In this document: in pieces, positions 15,738-23,350 of the stretch
Numbering within the stretch: the first letter of the stretch is position 1
How the letters are laid out: each line of letters opens with the position of its first letter
Assembly: GCA_028277985.1 (NCBI GenBank)
Contig: JANQFG010000270.1
Span: 1 to 64,000, forward strand
Reading direction: 5' to 3'
From: a bacterium
GTDB lineage: Bacteria; Desulfobacterota; DSWW01
DNA: 64,000 nucleotides
Position numbers and translations under genes: made by a program
Notes under the pieces: generated by a model
What the model was told of the DNA's origin: nothing
The model's input: only the letters and a program-made list of their open reading frames with translations
The model's database searches: none

Positions 15738-16394
15738 ATGGTCCCAACAATCGGAGCGACGAGCACCACCACCGCCCTGACCACGGAGCAGACCGATTCC
15801 CTGGACAAGGACGTGTTTCTCAATCTTCTCATCGCCCAGCTCAAGAACCAGGACCCCCTCGAACCGATGGAGTCGACCGAGTTCGTCACCCAGCTCGCCC
15901 AGTTCAGCGAACTGGAAGAGATGCAGTCCTTTAACAGCGGCCAGGAAGAGCTTCAGAATTACATGGCATCCCTGAACAACTTCGCTGCTGTCTCACTTCT
16001 GGGCAAGGCTGTCGAGTTCTCGGGCGAGCAGGTCACGCATCAGGAGGGAACCACAACCGACATCAGCTTCATCCTGCCCTCGGACGCGGCGGATGTTACG
16101 ATCAACCTGTACGACGAGCAGGGCAACCTCGTCGACAAGATCGAGGGGATGGCCCTGGCCGCTGGGAGTCAGACAGTGGTCTGGGACGGCAAGGACGGAT
16201 CCGATCTGCCTATCCCTTCCGGCACGTACAGGTGCGAAGTCCTGGCCAAGGATGCATCCGACGCGAGCATCCAGGTACAACAGATGCAAAGGGGTGTGGT
16301 CCGGGAGGTCCAGTTCGAAGACGGTGTGCCCTCCGTGCGGGTGGGCGACCGGTGGCTGTCTCTGCCGGACATCCGGAGCATTCAAACCTCTTGA
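15738..16394 (+). CDS. flgD: Flagellar hook assembly (cap) protein FlgD
   Basis: 218 residues. The N-terminal signature KDVFLNLLIAQLKNQDPLEP continues into STEFVTQLAQFSELEEM. A FlgD Ig-like/tudor region follows (INLYDEQGNLV; VVWDGKDGSDLPIPSGTY). FlgD caps the growing hook and allows FlgE polymerisation. The start is ATG 15738 with a strong AAAGGAGG ribosome site, 61 bases after fliK. Confidence 0.95.
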   Translation: MVPTIGATSTTTALTTEQTDSLDKDVFLNLLIAQLKNQDPLEPMESTEFVTQLAQFSELEEMQSFNSGQEELQNYMASLNNFAAVSLLGKAVEFSGEQVTHQEGTTTDISFILPSDAADVTINLYDEQGNLVDKIEGMALAAGSQTVVWDGKDGSDLPIPSGTYRCEVLAKDASDASIQVQQMQRGVVREVQFEDGVPSVRVGDRWLSLPDIRSIQTS

Positions 16395-16443
16395 AAAAAA
16401 TGAAAACAACACAAACAACACATAGAAAAGGAGGTATTATCAA

Positions 16444-17730
16444 ATGTTGACATCACTGTTCACGGGCGTCAGCGGCATGAACGCCCATATGGACGAGTTG
16501 AGTGTGATCGGTCACAACATCGCCAACATGAACACCTACGGCTACAAGGGGAGTCGATCCTACTTCGCGGACCTGCTCTCCCAGAGCCTGGAGGGGATCT
16601 CCGGCCCGAACCAGATCGGGGCGGGCGTGGAATTGAACGGTGTGCTCAAGAGCTTCACCCAGGGCGCCTTCGAGTCCACGGCAAGCCCCCTGGACCTGGC
16701 CCTCGAGGGCAGTGGGTTCTTCATGATGAAGGATCTGGACGGTGCGAGCTACTACTCCCGGTTCGGCGGATTCCAGCTGGACAAGGACGGATACATCGTG
16801 GACCCGAGCGGAATGCGGCTCCAGGGCTACGGCGTGGACGCGCAGGGAGACCTGCAGAGTGCTGTCGACAGCCTGCAGATCCTGAGCACCCGGTATCCGC
16901 CGCAGGTGACGGAAACACTTTCGGTGGCGGCAAACCTCGACTCGGGGTCAACGGTCATTACCGATCCATTTGATGTGACGGATCTGGACGCCACCACCAA
17001 TTTCCAGACCACCATCACGGTTTACGATTCCCTGGGTTACCAGCACCCCATAACCCTGTGCTTCCGAAAGACCAGCGACCTTCCCACCGGAAACCCGTGG
17101 GAATGGTATGCGGTGGTGAGCGCCAACGATGCGGAGAGCGGCGTGACGGAAGTGGGAGCCCAGGGCACGCTCCAGTTCGATACGGCAGGCGCCCTCGTGT
17201 CTCAGACCATTGACACCAACGACTTCAATTTCGCAGGAGGTGCGGGACAGAACCAGACCATAGCCTTCAGCTTCGGCACGGACACGAGCAGCGGTGGCGA
17301 CGGGCTGGACGGCGTGACCCAGTTCGGGGCTGATTCAGGGATCTACAGCCTGGAGCAGGACGGCTACGGGTCCGGAAGCCTTCAGGGGATGTCCATCGAC
17401 AAGTACGGTGAAATCACCGGATCCTTTGACAACGGAAAGACCCGTACCTTGGGGAAGATCGCCCTGGCCAATTTCGCGAGCCCCTCGAACCTTCAGTCCA
17501 TCGGCAAGAACCTATACGCCGAGTCCCCGAGCTCCGGCCCTGTGCTCGTGGGGAGCGCGGGAAACCAGGGAATGGGGCTGGTCCGGCCGAACACCCTCGA
17601 GCTTTCGAATGTGGACCTGGCGACCGAGTTCGTCAGGATGATCACGGCCCAGAGGGGGTTCCAGGCAAACTCCAAGGTCGTCAACACGACCGATGAGGTG
17701 CTGATGGAGCTCGTGAATCTGAAGCGATAA
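16444..17730 (+). CDS. flgE: Flagellar hook protein FlgE
   Basis: 428 residues. The N terminus MLTSLFTGVSGMNAHMDELS with GHNIANMNTYGYKGSR is the axial-protein signature. The centre has hook domains (LDLALEGSGFFMM). The C terminus ends VDLATEFVRMITAQRGFQANSKVVN-type sequence followed by TTDEVLMELVNLKR. FlgE polymerises to form the hook. AAAAGGAGG lies a few bases before ATG 16444. Last gene before a strong terminator hairpin. Confidence 0.96.
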   Translation: MLTSLFTGVSGMNAHMDELSVIGHNIANMNTYGYKGSRSYFADLLSQSLEGISGPNQIGAGVELNGVLKSFTQGAFESTASPLDLALEGSGFFMMKDLDGASYYSRFGGFQLDKDGYIVDPSGMRLQGYGVDAQGDLQSAVDSLQILSTRYPPQVTETLSVAANLDSGSTVITDPFDVTDLDATTNFQTTITVYDSLGYQHPITLCFRKTSDLPTGNPWEWYAVVSANDAESGVTEVGAQGTLQFDTAGALVSQTIDTNDFNFAGGAGQNQTIAFSFGTDTSSGGDGLDGVTQFGADSGIYSLEQDGYGSGSLQGMSIDKYGEITGSFDNGKTRTLGKIALANFASPSNLQSIGKNLYAESPSSGPVLVGSAGNQGMGLVRPNTLELSNVDLATEFVRMITAQRGFQANSKVVNTTDEVLMELVNLKR

Positions 17731-17742
17731 TCCATAATGCTC

Positions 17743-17780
17743 CGGCGGGGCGTTGAGATACGCCCCGCCGCCCCTTCTTT
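17743..17780 (+). terminator. Factor-independent terminator after flgE
   Basis: An eleven-base-pair GC-rich stem (GGCGGGGCGT against ACGCCCCGCC plus one flanking pair) with a six-base loop is followed by CCCCTTCTTTTA. It closes the fliK-flgD-flgE operon. The T tract is interrupted, so termination may be partial. Confidence 0.65.
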
Positions 17781-17789
17781 TACTCGTCC

Positions 17790-17975
17790 TCGTCCTCGTC
17801 GTCGTCCTCGTCCTCGAGGTCGGGCACGGGCACGGGCACGGACATTCCCCGCCTCCTGCGCCCTGATATCTTGTGGCTTTCGCTCTTCCACTGACCCAGG
17901 AATCATCTGTTCCGTACGACATACACCTCTCTCCACCCCTTCCCGTTTCGAGGACGAGGACGACGACGAGGACGA
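17790..17975. repeat. Perfect 28-base inverted repeat of GAGGACGA units
   Basis: Bases 17790-17817 (TCGTCC/TCG units) are the exact reverse complement of 17948-17975 (GAGGACGA units), with 130 bases between. The arms are low-complexity and may have expanded from short units. A degenerate relative sits before fliK (13684-13917). Confidence 0.75.
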
Positions 17976-18134
17976 ATAGGGGGGCGCCTGACCCCCGACC
18001 CCTTTCTCGCTTTGTCCTACTGTTTCACCCCCCGTCATAATTCTGACTGTCATGCCCGATAACCTTGACTCCCGGAGTGTCGGCCTGGAGAACATTAAGT
18101 AATAAATTCAAATAGATAGAGCTTTTCAGGAGTT

Positions 18135-18148
18135 GGCATAGGGGTTGC
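18135..18148 (+). promoter_or_regulatory. Sigma-54 promoter of the fliL-fliA operon
   Basis: GGCAT-AGGGG-TTGC followed by TAA, with exact spacing, 58 bases before fliL. No GGCAA-N3-TTGCC site was seen at the distance found upstream of fliK and flgF. Confidence 0.8.
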
Positions 18149-18205
18149 TAACTCTGGGGGTGCGTTCGAGAAGTACGAAAACCCATACGGCGTAAGGAGG
18201 CTGTC

Positions 18206-18703
18206 ATGGCACCGGAGGAGACCGCAGCGGCGACCGAAGAAGCACCGCCGCAGAAGAGCAAGAAGATGCTCTTCATCGGACTGGCCGTCGGATTTCTGAT
18301 CCTTGCGGGCATCAACGGCGTGCTCGTTTGGAAAGTTCTTTCCGGCGATTCGGCCGATGCAAAGACGACCGAAACGGAAGAGGTGGTGGTGGAGGAGGAG
18401 GAAGCCAGCTTCATGTTCAAGCTGGATCCCTTCATCGTCAATCTTTTTGATGACCGAGGCGTCCGTTACCTCAAAGTGCGCCTGGACGTGGAGGTGTGGG
18501 ACATCACGGATGAGCAGATGCTCAAGAAGCTTCCAAAGATCCGTGACAGTCTCATCGTCCTCCTGTCGAGCAAGAAGTACGATGAGATCGGCTCCCTCGA
18601 GGGAAAGGCCAGGCTTCGCGAGGAGATTCTCTTCCGTCTGAACCGGATTCTCGGGGAAGGGAAAGCGAAGGAAGTCTATTTCACCGATTTCGTGGTGCAG
18701 TAG
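18206..18703 (+). CDS. fliL: Flagellar basal body-associated protein FliL
   Basis: 165 residues. A short cytoplasmic tail with KKSKK-like basic residues, one membrane helix (about 20-40, MLFIGLAVGFLILAGINGVL), an acidic linker, then the periplasmic FliL domain (FKLDPFIVNLFDDRGVRYLKV; MLKKLPKIRDSLIVLLSSK). FliL surrounds the stator units and stabilises torque generation. TAAGGAGG precedes ATG 18206. First gene of a twelve-gene export/regulation operon. Confidence 0.94.
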   Translation: MAPEETAAATEEAPPQKSKKMLFIGLAVGFLILAGINGVLVWKVLSGDSADAKTTETEEVVVEEEEASFMFKLDPFIVNLFDDRGVRYLKVRLDVEVWDITDEQMLKKLPKIRDSLIVLLSSKKYDEIGSLEGKARLREEILFRLNRILGEGKAKEVYFTDFVVQ

Positions 18704-18707
18704 AGAC

Positions 18708-19793
18708 ATGGGAAAACTGCTTTCACAAGAAGAAGTGGATGCCCTTCTCAAGGGGCTGTCGGACGGCGACATCGAGACCGAGGCTCCTCCCGAGCCGGAA
18801 AGCACGGGGGTTGTGGCCTACGATTTCTTCGGCCAGGAGCGGGCGGTCCATGGGCACATGCCCACCATGGAAGTCGTGAACGAGAAATTCGCTCGCGAGT
18901 CCACGGCCTCCCTGTTCGAATTCCTGGGCAGGATGATCGATGTCTCGGTGGAAAGCTTTGAACTGATCAAGTACGAGGAGTTCATCCGAAAGCTGCCCGA
19001 AAGGGCCTCCTTCGACGTGTACAGGACCGATCCGCTTCGCGGGTCCTGCGTGTACTTCTTCGAAGCGAAGATGATCTCCCTCATCGTGGACGTTCTCTTC
19101 GGAGGGTCCGGAAAGCTCCTCGTGGACATTCAGGGCAGGGACTTCACCACCATGGAAACCCGCGTCATCCAGCGACTTCTCAACATGTGTTTCCGGGACC
19201 TCAAGAAGGCGTGGAACGTTGTAGGGGAGATGTCGTTTCACCACCTTCGGTCCGAGTCGAACCCGCAGTTCGTCAACATCGTTCAGCCCCCGGACCACGT
19301 CATGGCGAGCAGTTTCAAGGTGGACATGGAGCTGGACCAGGCCGTAATGGGCTACTGCATGCCCTTTGCCTCGATCGAGCCGATCAAGGACACACTCTAT
19401 GGAAGGATCCCGGCCGAGGATGCGGATTCGGACGAGGCCTGGAAGCAGTGCCTGTCCGACCATCTCCGTGAGATCCCGCTGGACATGAGTGCGGAGCTCG
19501 GCACCTCGGAAATCACCTTCCGGGAACTTTTAAACCTGAAAGAGGATGACATCCTGCCCCTCGCCGTCGGGCCGAAGGATCCGATGGTATTGAGGGTCCA
19601 GGAGATTCCGAAAGGCACGTGTGTAGCCGGACAGAGGAATGGCAACTATGCCATCGAGGTCCTTTCCATTGAAGAAAACATGAGCAAGGAGAAGAGAAGT
19701 GGAGCCGCAAGAGGAACCGAAACTGTCCGTGACGGAGGAGGAGATCCCCTCGACCGAAGCATCTTCACAGGCAGCGCCTCCAATGCCGCCTGA
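18708..19793 (+). CDS. fliM: Flagellar motor switch protein FliM
   Basis: 361 residues. It starts with the CheY-P/EIDS-like motif region MGKLLSQEEVDALLKGL. The middle domain is CheC-like (FEFLGRMIDVSVESFELI), and the SpoA domain near 265-335 has EITFRELLNLKEDDILPL. The last 35 residues continue beyond the usual SpoA end and are encoded in the same DNA as the start of fliN, a 95-base overlap in another frame. FliM joins FliG to FliN in the C ring and binds CheY-P. Confidence 0.94.
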   Translation: MGKLLSQEEVDALLKGLSDGDIETEAPPEPESTGVVAYDFFGQERAVHGHMPTMEVVNEKFARESTASLFEFLGRMIDVSVESFELIKYEEFIRKLPERASFDVYRTDPLRGSCVYFFEAKMISLIVDVLFGGSGKLLVDIQGRDFTTMETRVIQRLLNMCFRDLKKAWNVVGEMSFHHLRSESNPQFVNIVQPPDHVMASSFKVDMELDQAVMGYCMPFASIEPIKDTLYGRIPAEDADSDEAWKQCLSDHLREIPLDMSAELGTSEITFRELLNLKEDDILPLAVGPKDPMVLRVQEIPKGTCVAGQRNGNYAIEVLSIEENMSKEKRSGAARGTETVRDGGGDPLDRSIFTGSASNAA

Positions 19794-20085
19794 GGGGCTT
19801 CAGGAACCTGCGGGTGAGGGGCATTCCCTGAACCTGGATCTGATCCTGGACCTTCCTGTCAGCGTTTCGATCGAACTGGGCAGGACCCGCATGCAGGTGG
19901 AGGAGATCCTGCGGCTGGGCCAGGGTTCTGTCGTGGAGTTGAAGAAACTGGCGGGTGAGCCCCTGGAGATCCTGGTACAGGGACGGCCGATCGGAAAGGG
20001 CGAGGTCGTGGTCGTGAACGAGAAGTACGGCATCCGTCTTACAGACATCATCAGCCCGGTCGAAAGAATTCAGAGGCTCGGATGA
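19699..20085 (+). CDS. fliN: Flagellar motor switch protein FliN
   Basis: 128 residues. A Glu/Pro/Ala-rich N-terminal stretch (about 1-45) precedes a SpoA domain: LDLPVSVSIELGRTRM, ILRLGQGSVVELKKLAGEP, VQGRPIGKGEVVVVNEKYGI and RLTDIISP. FliN forms the lower C ring and a docking site for FliH. The GTG start at 19699 has an AAGGAGAAG ribosome site. An alternative ATG at 19783 would remove most of the overlap with fliM but lacks a good ribosome site. Confidence 0.93.
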   Translation: MEPQEEPKLSVTEEEIPSTEASSQAAPPMPPEGLQEPAGEGHSLNLDLILDLPVSVSIELGRTRMQVEEILRLGQGSVVELKKLAGEPLEILVQGRPIGKGEVVVVNEKYGIRLTDIISPVERIQRLG

Positions 20086-20492
20086 AGGCGCTGAACAAGC
20101 TCTGTCTGCTCGTCCTGCTGGTCTTCGCGTCCCTCCTCGCTGCATCCGAGGCGGCAGGGGATGAGGAGACAGTGGGATTTCTGAACTCCGTTCCGAAGAG
20201 CCAGGAGGATGAAGGCGGCTTGCACCGGAAAGGCGCTCAGATCCTGGGGTTCTTCCTCCTGGTCGGGTGCGTCGCCTACGGAGCCATGCACTGGCAGAAG
20301 AAACGTGGCGGACCGCAAGGCACAACCATTCGAGTGGTTGCCGTGAAACCTCTCGGACAACGGGAAAAAGTGGCGATTCTCGACGTTCTGGGGGAGAGGA
20401 TGGTGCTGGGGATCACGGCACACCGCATATCGCTCCTGTCCCAGGAACGCAGCAGCTTCGCAAAACTGATGGAAGAGGAAGAGACAGCATGA
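20082..20492 (+). CDS. fliO: Flagellar biosynthesis protein FliO
   Basis: 136 residues. An N-terminal hydrophobic segment with a signal-like end (about 5-25), a second membrane helix (about 49-67, ILGFFLLVGCVAYGAMHW), then a small cytoplasmic domain with VVAVKPLGQREKVAILDVLGE and a MVLGITAHRISLL stretch typical of FliO. It assists FliP complex assembly. ATGA overlaps on both sides (fliN and fliP). Confidence 0.9.
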   Translation: MKALNKLCLLVLLVFASLLAASEAAGDEETVGFLNSVPKSQEDEGGLHRKGAQILGFFLLVGCVAYGAMHWQKKRGGPQGTTIRVVAVKPLGQREKVAILDVLGERMVLGITAHRISLLSQERSSFAKLMEEEETA

Positions 20493-21211
20493 AGCGGATC
20501 GTACCCGTAGTCCTTTGCCTGCTCTTCTTCTGTTCCGGGAATGTGTGGGCGGCAGACCCTTCCGTACTCGATCAGCTGGAGTCGGCCGGCTATTCGAGCG
20601 CCGTGAAGGTGCTCGTGATACTCACCCTCGTGGGTTTCGTACCTTCCCTCGTGCTCACCATGACATCCTTTACGCGTCTGGTGATCGTCTTCTCCCTGCT
20701 GCGACATGCCATGGGAACCCAGCAGGCTCCCCCGAACCAGGTGATGGTGGGGCTTGCCCTGTTTCTGACCTTCTTCGTCATGCGGCCCGTCTGGGTCCAG
20801 GTCCATGATCATGCCCTTGCCCCTTATCTGGATGGGCAGATCCAGGAGGGGGAAGCCTTTGAGAAGGCGATTGTTCCCTTCCGGTCCTTCATGTTCCAGG
20901 AAACGAGGAAGAAGGATCTCGGGCTGTTCGTCCAGCTTTCGAACACGGCGCCTCCAGAGGGACCGGCAGACATTCCGACCTCGGTGCTGGTTCCCGCATT
21001 CATCACGAGCGAATTGAAGACCGCCTTCGAGATCGCCTTTTTGCTCTACATCCCTTTCCTCGTCATCGACATGGTCGTGGCGAGTGTCCTGATGTCGATG
21101 GGCATGATGCTTCTTCCCCCGATCATGATCTCCTTGCCCTTCAAGCTCATGCTTTTCGTGCTTGCGGACGGGTGGAACATGGTCGTGAAATCACTCGTTG
21201 AAAGCTTCTGA
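20489..21211 (+). CDS. fliP: Flagellar export gate protein FliP
   Basis: 240 residues. A signal peptide (FFCSGNVWAADP) is followed by the FliP core: LTLVGFVPSLVLTMTSFTRL, FSLLRHAMGTQQAPPNQVM, FITSELKTAFEIAFLLYIPF and the final SMGMMLLPPIMISLPFKLML. FliP forms the FliPQR export channel. The start at ATG 20489 is chosen from the ATGA overlap with fliO; the frame stays open upstream but without coding content. Confidence 0.96.
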   Translation: MKRIVPVVLCLLFFCSGNVWAADPSVLDQLESAGYSSAVKVLVILTLVGFVPSLVLTMTSFTRLVIVFSLLRHAMGTQQAPPNQVMVGLALFLTFFVMRPVWVQVHDHALAPYLDGQIQEGEAFEKAIVPFRSFMFQETRKKDLGLFVQLSNTAPPEGPADIPTSVLVPAFITSELKTAFEIAFLLYIPFLVIDMVVASVLMSMGMMLLPPIMISLPFKLMLFVLADGWNMVVKSLVESF

Positions 21212-21213
21212 GA

Positions 21214-21483
21214 ATGGGTACGGAAATCGTGGCACAGGTAGGAACCGAGGCGTTGAAGACGGTTCTGTTCGTCTCTGCACCTCTTCTTTGCATCGCGATC
21301 GCAGTCGGGCTCATGGTGAGCATCGTGCAGGCGATCACCCAGATCCAGGAAATGACCCTGACGTTTGTTCCGAAGATCCTTGCCCTCATGGCAGGGTTGT
21401 TCTTTTTCTCGAACTACATGATCGATCGCCTGCTCGGGTTCACACAGGGCCTGATCCAGATGATTCCGGTGATGATTCGGTGA
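21214..21483 (+). CDS. fliQ: Flagellar export gate protein FliQ
   Basis: 89 residues with two membrane helices (about 17-40 and 50-70). It contains the family stretches VGLMVSIVQAITQIQEMTL and FVPKILALMAGLFF. FliQ is a subunit of the FliPQR channel. The start follows the fliP stop by two bases. Confidence 0.95.
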   Translation: MGTEIVAQVGTEALKTVLFVSAPLLCIAIAVGLMVSIVQAITQIQEMTLTFVPKILALMAGLFFFSNYMIDRLLGFTQGLIQMIPVMIR

Positions 21484-21489
21484 TGTCGC

Positions 21490-22266
21490 ATGTCGGAGCA
21501 GCTTACGAGCCTCGCGCTCGCTTACGGATTTGTCCTGATACGGATCATGTCGATCATGTTCGTCCTGCCCCTCTGGAGCGGCCGTATCCCGGTCGTCTGG
21601 AAGGTCCTGACGGCGGTCTGGTTGAGCGTGCTCTTCAGCCACATCATCCCGGTCGAGATGCTGCCCAAGACGATGACCATGAGAGTGCTCGTGGTCGGAG
21701 GCATCCAGGAGGTTCTCACCGGAGCCTTTCTCGGGTTTCTGCTGCGCCTCTTTCTTGCCGCCATCACACTCGCCGGGCAGTTGGCCGGCTTCCAGATGGG
21801 CCTGGCGATCGCAAACGTGATCGATCCGGCAACCAGCGATCGGTACTCGATCGTGGCTCAGTTGTTGAACCTGCTCGCCATGTTCGTCTTCATCGAGATG
21901 GACGGACACCTGATGGCGGTACAGGCCGTGGCAAAGAGTTTCGAATGGCTGCCCCCGTTTTCGGCGGCCCTTAGCGGTGAGATCTTCTACGATATCGTTC
22001 TTTCGGGAGGAGGGGAGATGTTCCGGTTGGCGCTGAAGATCGGTTGGCCCATCAGCCTCTCCCTTCTCCTGGTCTATCTGTCGATGGCGCTGCTCGTTCG
22101 GGTGGCTCCACAGATCAACATGCTGATGGTCGGCTTTCCGATCACCATCTCCATGGGGCTGCTGGTGATCATGTTCGGTGTTCCAACCTTTGCCGTGGCG
22201 ATGGAACGGATGTTCCATGACGCCTTCCTTGCGGTGGAACAGGCACTCGCGGCATTGAGGCCTTGA
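21490..22266 (+). CDS. fliR: Flagellar export gate protein FliR
   Basis: 258 residues with about six membrane helices. Signature segments are LAYGFVLIRIMSIMFVLPLW at the start, GFQMGLAIANVIDPAT in the middle and PQINMLMVGFPITISMGLL near the end. FliR is the single-copy subunit of the export gate next to FlhB. ATG 21490 lies six bases after fliQ. Confidence 0.95.
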   Translation: MSEQLTSLALAYGFVLIRIMSIMFVLPLWSGRIPVVWKVLTAVWLSVLFSHIIPVEMLPKTMTMRVLVVGGIQEVLTGAFLGFLLRLFLAAITLAGQLAGFQMGLAIANVIDPATSDRYSIVAQLLNLLAMFVFIEMDGHLMAVQAVAKSFEWLPPFSAALSGEIFYDIVLSGGGEMFRLALKIGWPISLSLLLVYLSMALLVRVAPQINMLMVGFPITISMGLLVIMFGVPTFAVAMERMFHDAFLAVEQALAALRP

Positions 22267-22267
22267 T

Positions 22268-23350
22268 ATGGCAGAGCAGACAGGACAGGAAAGAACTCAG
22301 CCGGCAACCGCGCGAAAGCGCTCGAGGGCGCGCGAGGACGGCCAGGTTGCCAAGAGTCGTGAGGTCAACTCCGTGATGCTGCTCGGAGGGGCCATCGGCT
22401 TTTTTGCGCTCTTCGGCGGTTCCTGGATGCGTCTCTGGACCGAAACCGTTCACACCGGCCTGAATCCGTTTGCGTTTTTCGAGATGGACCTGGGGTGGAG
22501 GGAGCTGGGCCGGCACTGGATGAAGAGCATCCTGGTCCTTCTGTCTCCTTTCCTGATCCTCTTTCCGATTCTCGCCATCGCGGCGACGGTGCCCCAGGTC
22601 GGGTTCAAGATCACGCCGAAGGTCCTGACGCCGAAACTGAGCAAAATCAGCCCGCTGAACGGGTTGAAGAGGCTCTTCTCTGCGAGCGGCTTCGTGGAGG
22701 CACTCAAGAGCATCGGCAAAGTCGTCTTGATCGGCTCGCTTGCCTACGGAACGCTTCGACCCGAAATCCCGTATTTGCCTCACCTCTGCAACCTGCCCCT
22801 GGGCGGCGCTCTCTCGCACGCGGCACTCATCGCGTTCAAGCTGGCGGCCAAGGTCTGGGTGGCGTTGCTCTTTCTTGCGATCCTGGACTACGGGTTTCAG
22901 CGCTGGAACTACGAACGTGAGCTTCGCATGACCAAGCAGGAAGTAAAAGAGGAAATGAAGGAGACCGAGGGGGATCCCCAGGTGAAGGCCCGCATCCGGA
23001 GCGTCCAGATGAATCAGGCTCGGCGACGCATGATGCAGGAGATCCCGAACGCGGATGTGGTCATCACCAACCCGGACCACGTTGCGGTCGCTCTTCGGTA
23101 CGACCGGGACCAGGAGATGGCCCCGGTGGTAGTCGCGAAAGGTGCCGGCTGGCTTTGCGAACGCATCAAGCAGGTGGCCCGGGAACACGGTGTGCCTGTA
23201 ATGGAAAGGCCTCCTCTGGCAAGACTGCTGTACAAACAAGTGGAAATAGGCCGGGAGATCCCGCTCGAGGTCTATCGGGTCGTTGCAGAGATTCTCTCCT
23301 ATGTCTACCGACTCAAGGGAAATGTGACCCATGGCACAGAACACAACTAG
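22268..23350 (+). CDS. flhB: Flagellar export switch protein FlhB
   Basis: 360 residues. Start MAEQTGQERTQPATARKRSRAREDGQVAKS is the family's E(R/K)TE.AT.kk..kar..Gqv.kS pattern. Four membrane helices span about 35-210, followed by the cytoplasmic FlhBc domain. The self-cleavage loop reads NPDH instead of the usual NPTH (in VVITNPDHVAVALRYD), keeping the N-P bond that is cut. FlhB switches export from hook to filament substrates when FliK signals. It overlaps flhA by 20 bases. A separate FlhB C-domain paralogue is at 29756. Confidence 0.95.
   Translation: MAEQTGQERTQPATARKRSRAREDGQVAKSREVNSVMLLGGAIGFFALFGGSWMRLWTETVHTGLNPFAFFEMDLGWRELGRHWMKSILVLLSPFLILFPILAIAATVPQVGFKITPKVLTPKLSKISPLNGLKRLFSASGFVEALKSIGKVVLIGSLAYGTLRPEIPYLPHLCNLPLGGALSHAALIAFKLAAKVWVALLFLAILDYGFQRWNYERELRMTKQEVKEEMKETEGDPQVKARIRSVQMNQARRRMMQEIPNADVVITNPDHVAVALRYDRDQEMAPVVVAKGAGWLCERIKQVAREHGVPVMERPPLARLLYKQVEIGREIPLEVYRVVAEILSYVYRLKGNVTHGTEHN

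Larger units (their letters stand above)
17731..18205 (+). other. Intergenic region between flgE and fliL
   Basis: This 475-base gap holds a GC-rich terminator (17743-17780), a perfect 28-base inverted repeat with a 130-base spacer (17790-17975), a short CGGGCA triplication near 17820-17840 and a sigma-54 promoter (18135-18148). I see no gene in it. Confidence 0.6.

Noticed and set aside
17737-17979. 80-codon frame in the gap between flgE and fliL
   Set aside because: It is translated repeat sequence (Arg/Pro runs and a DEDDDEDE tail) spanning a terminator hairpin.
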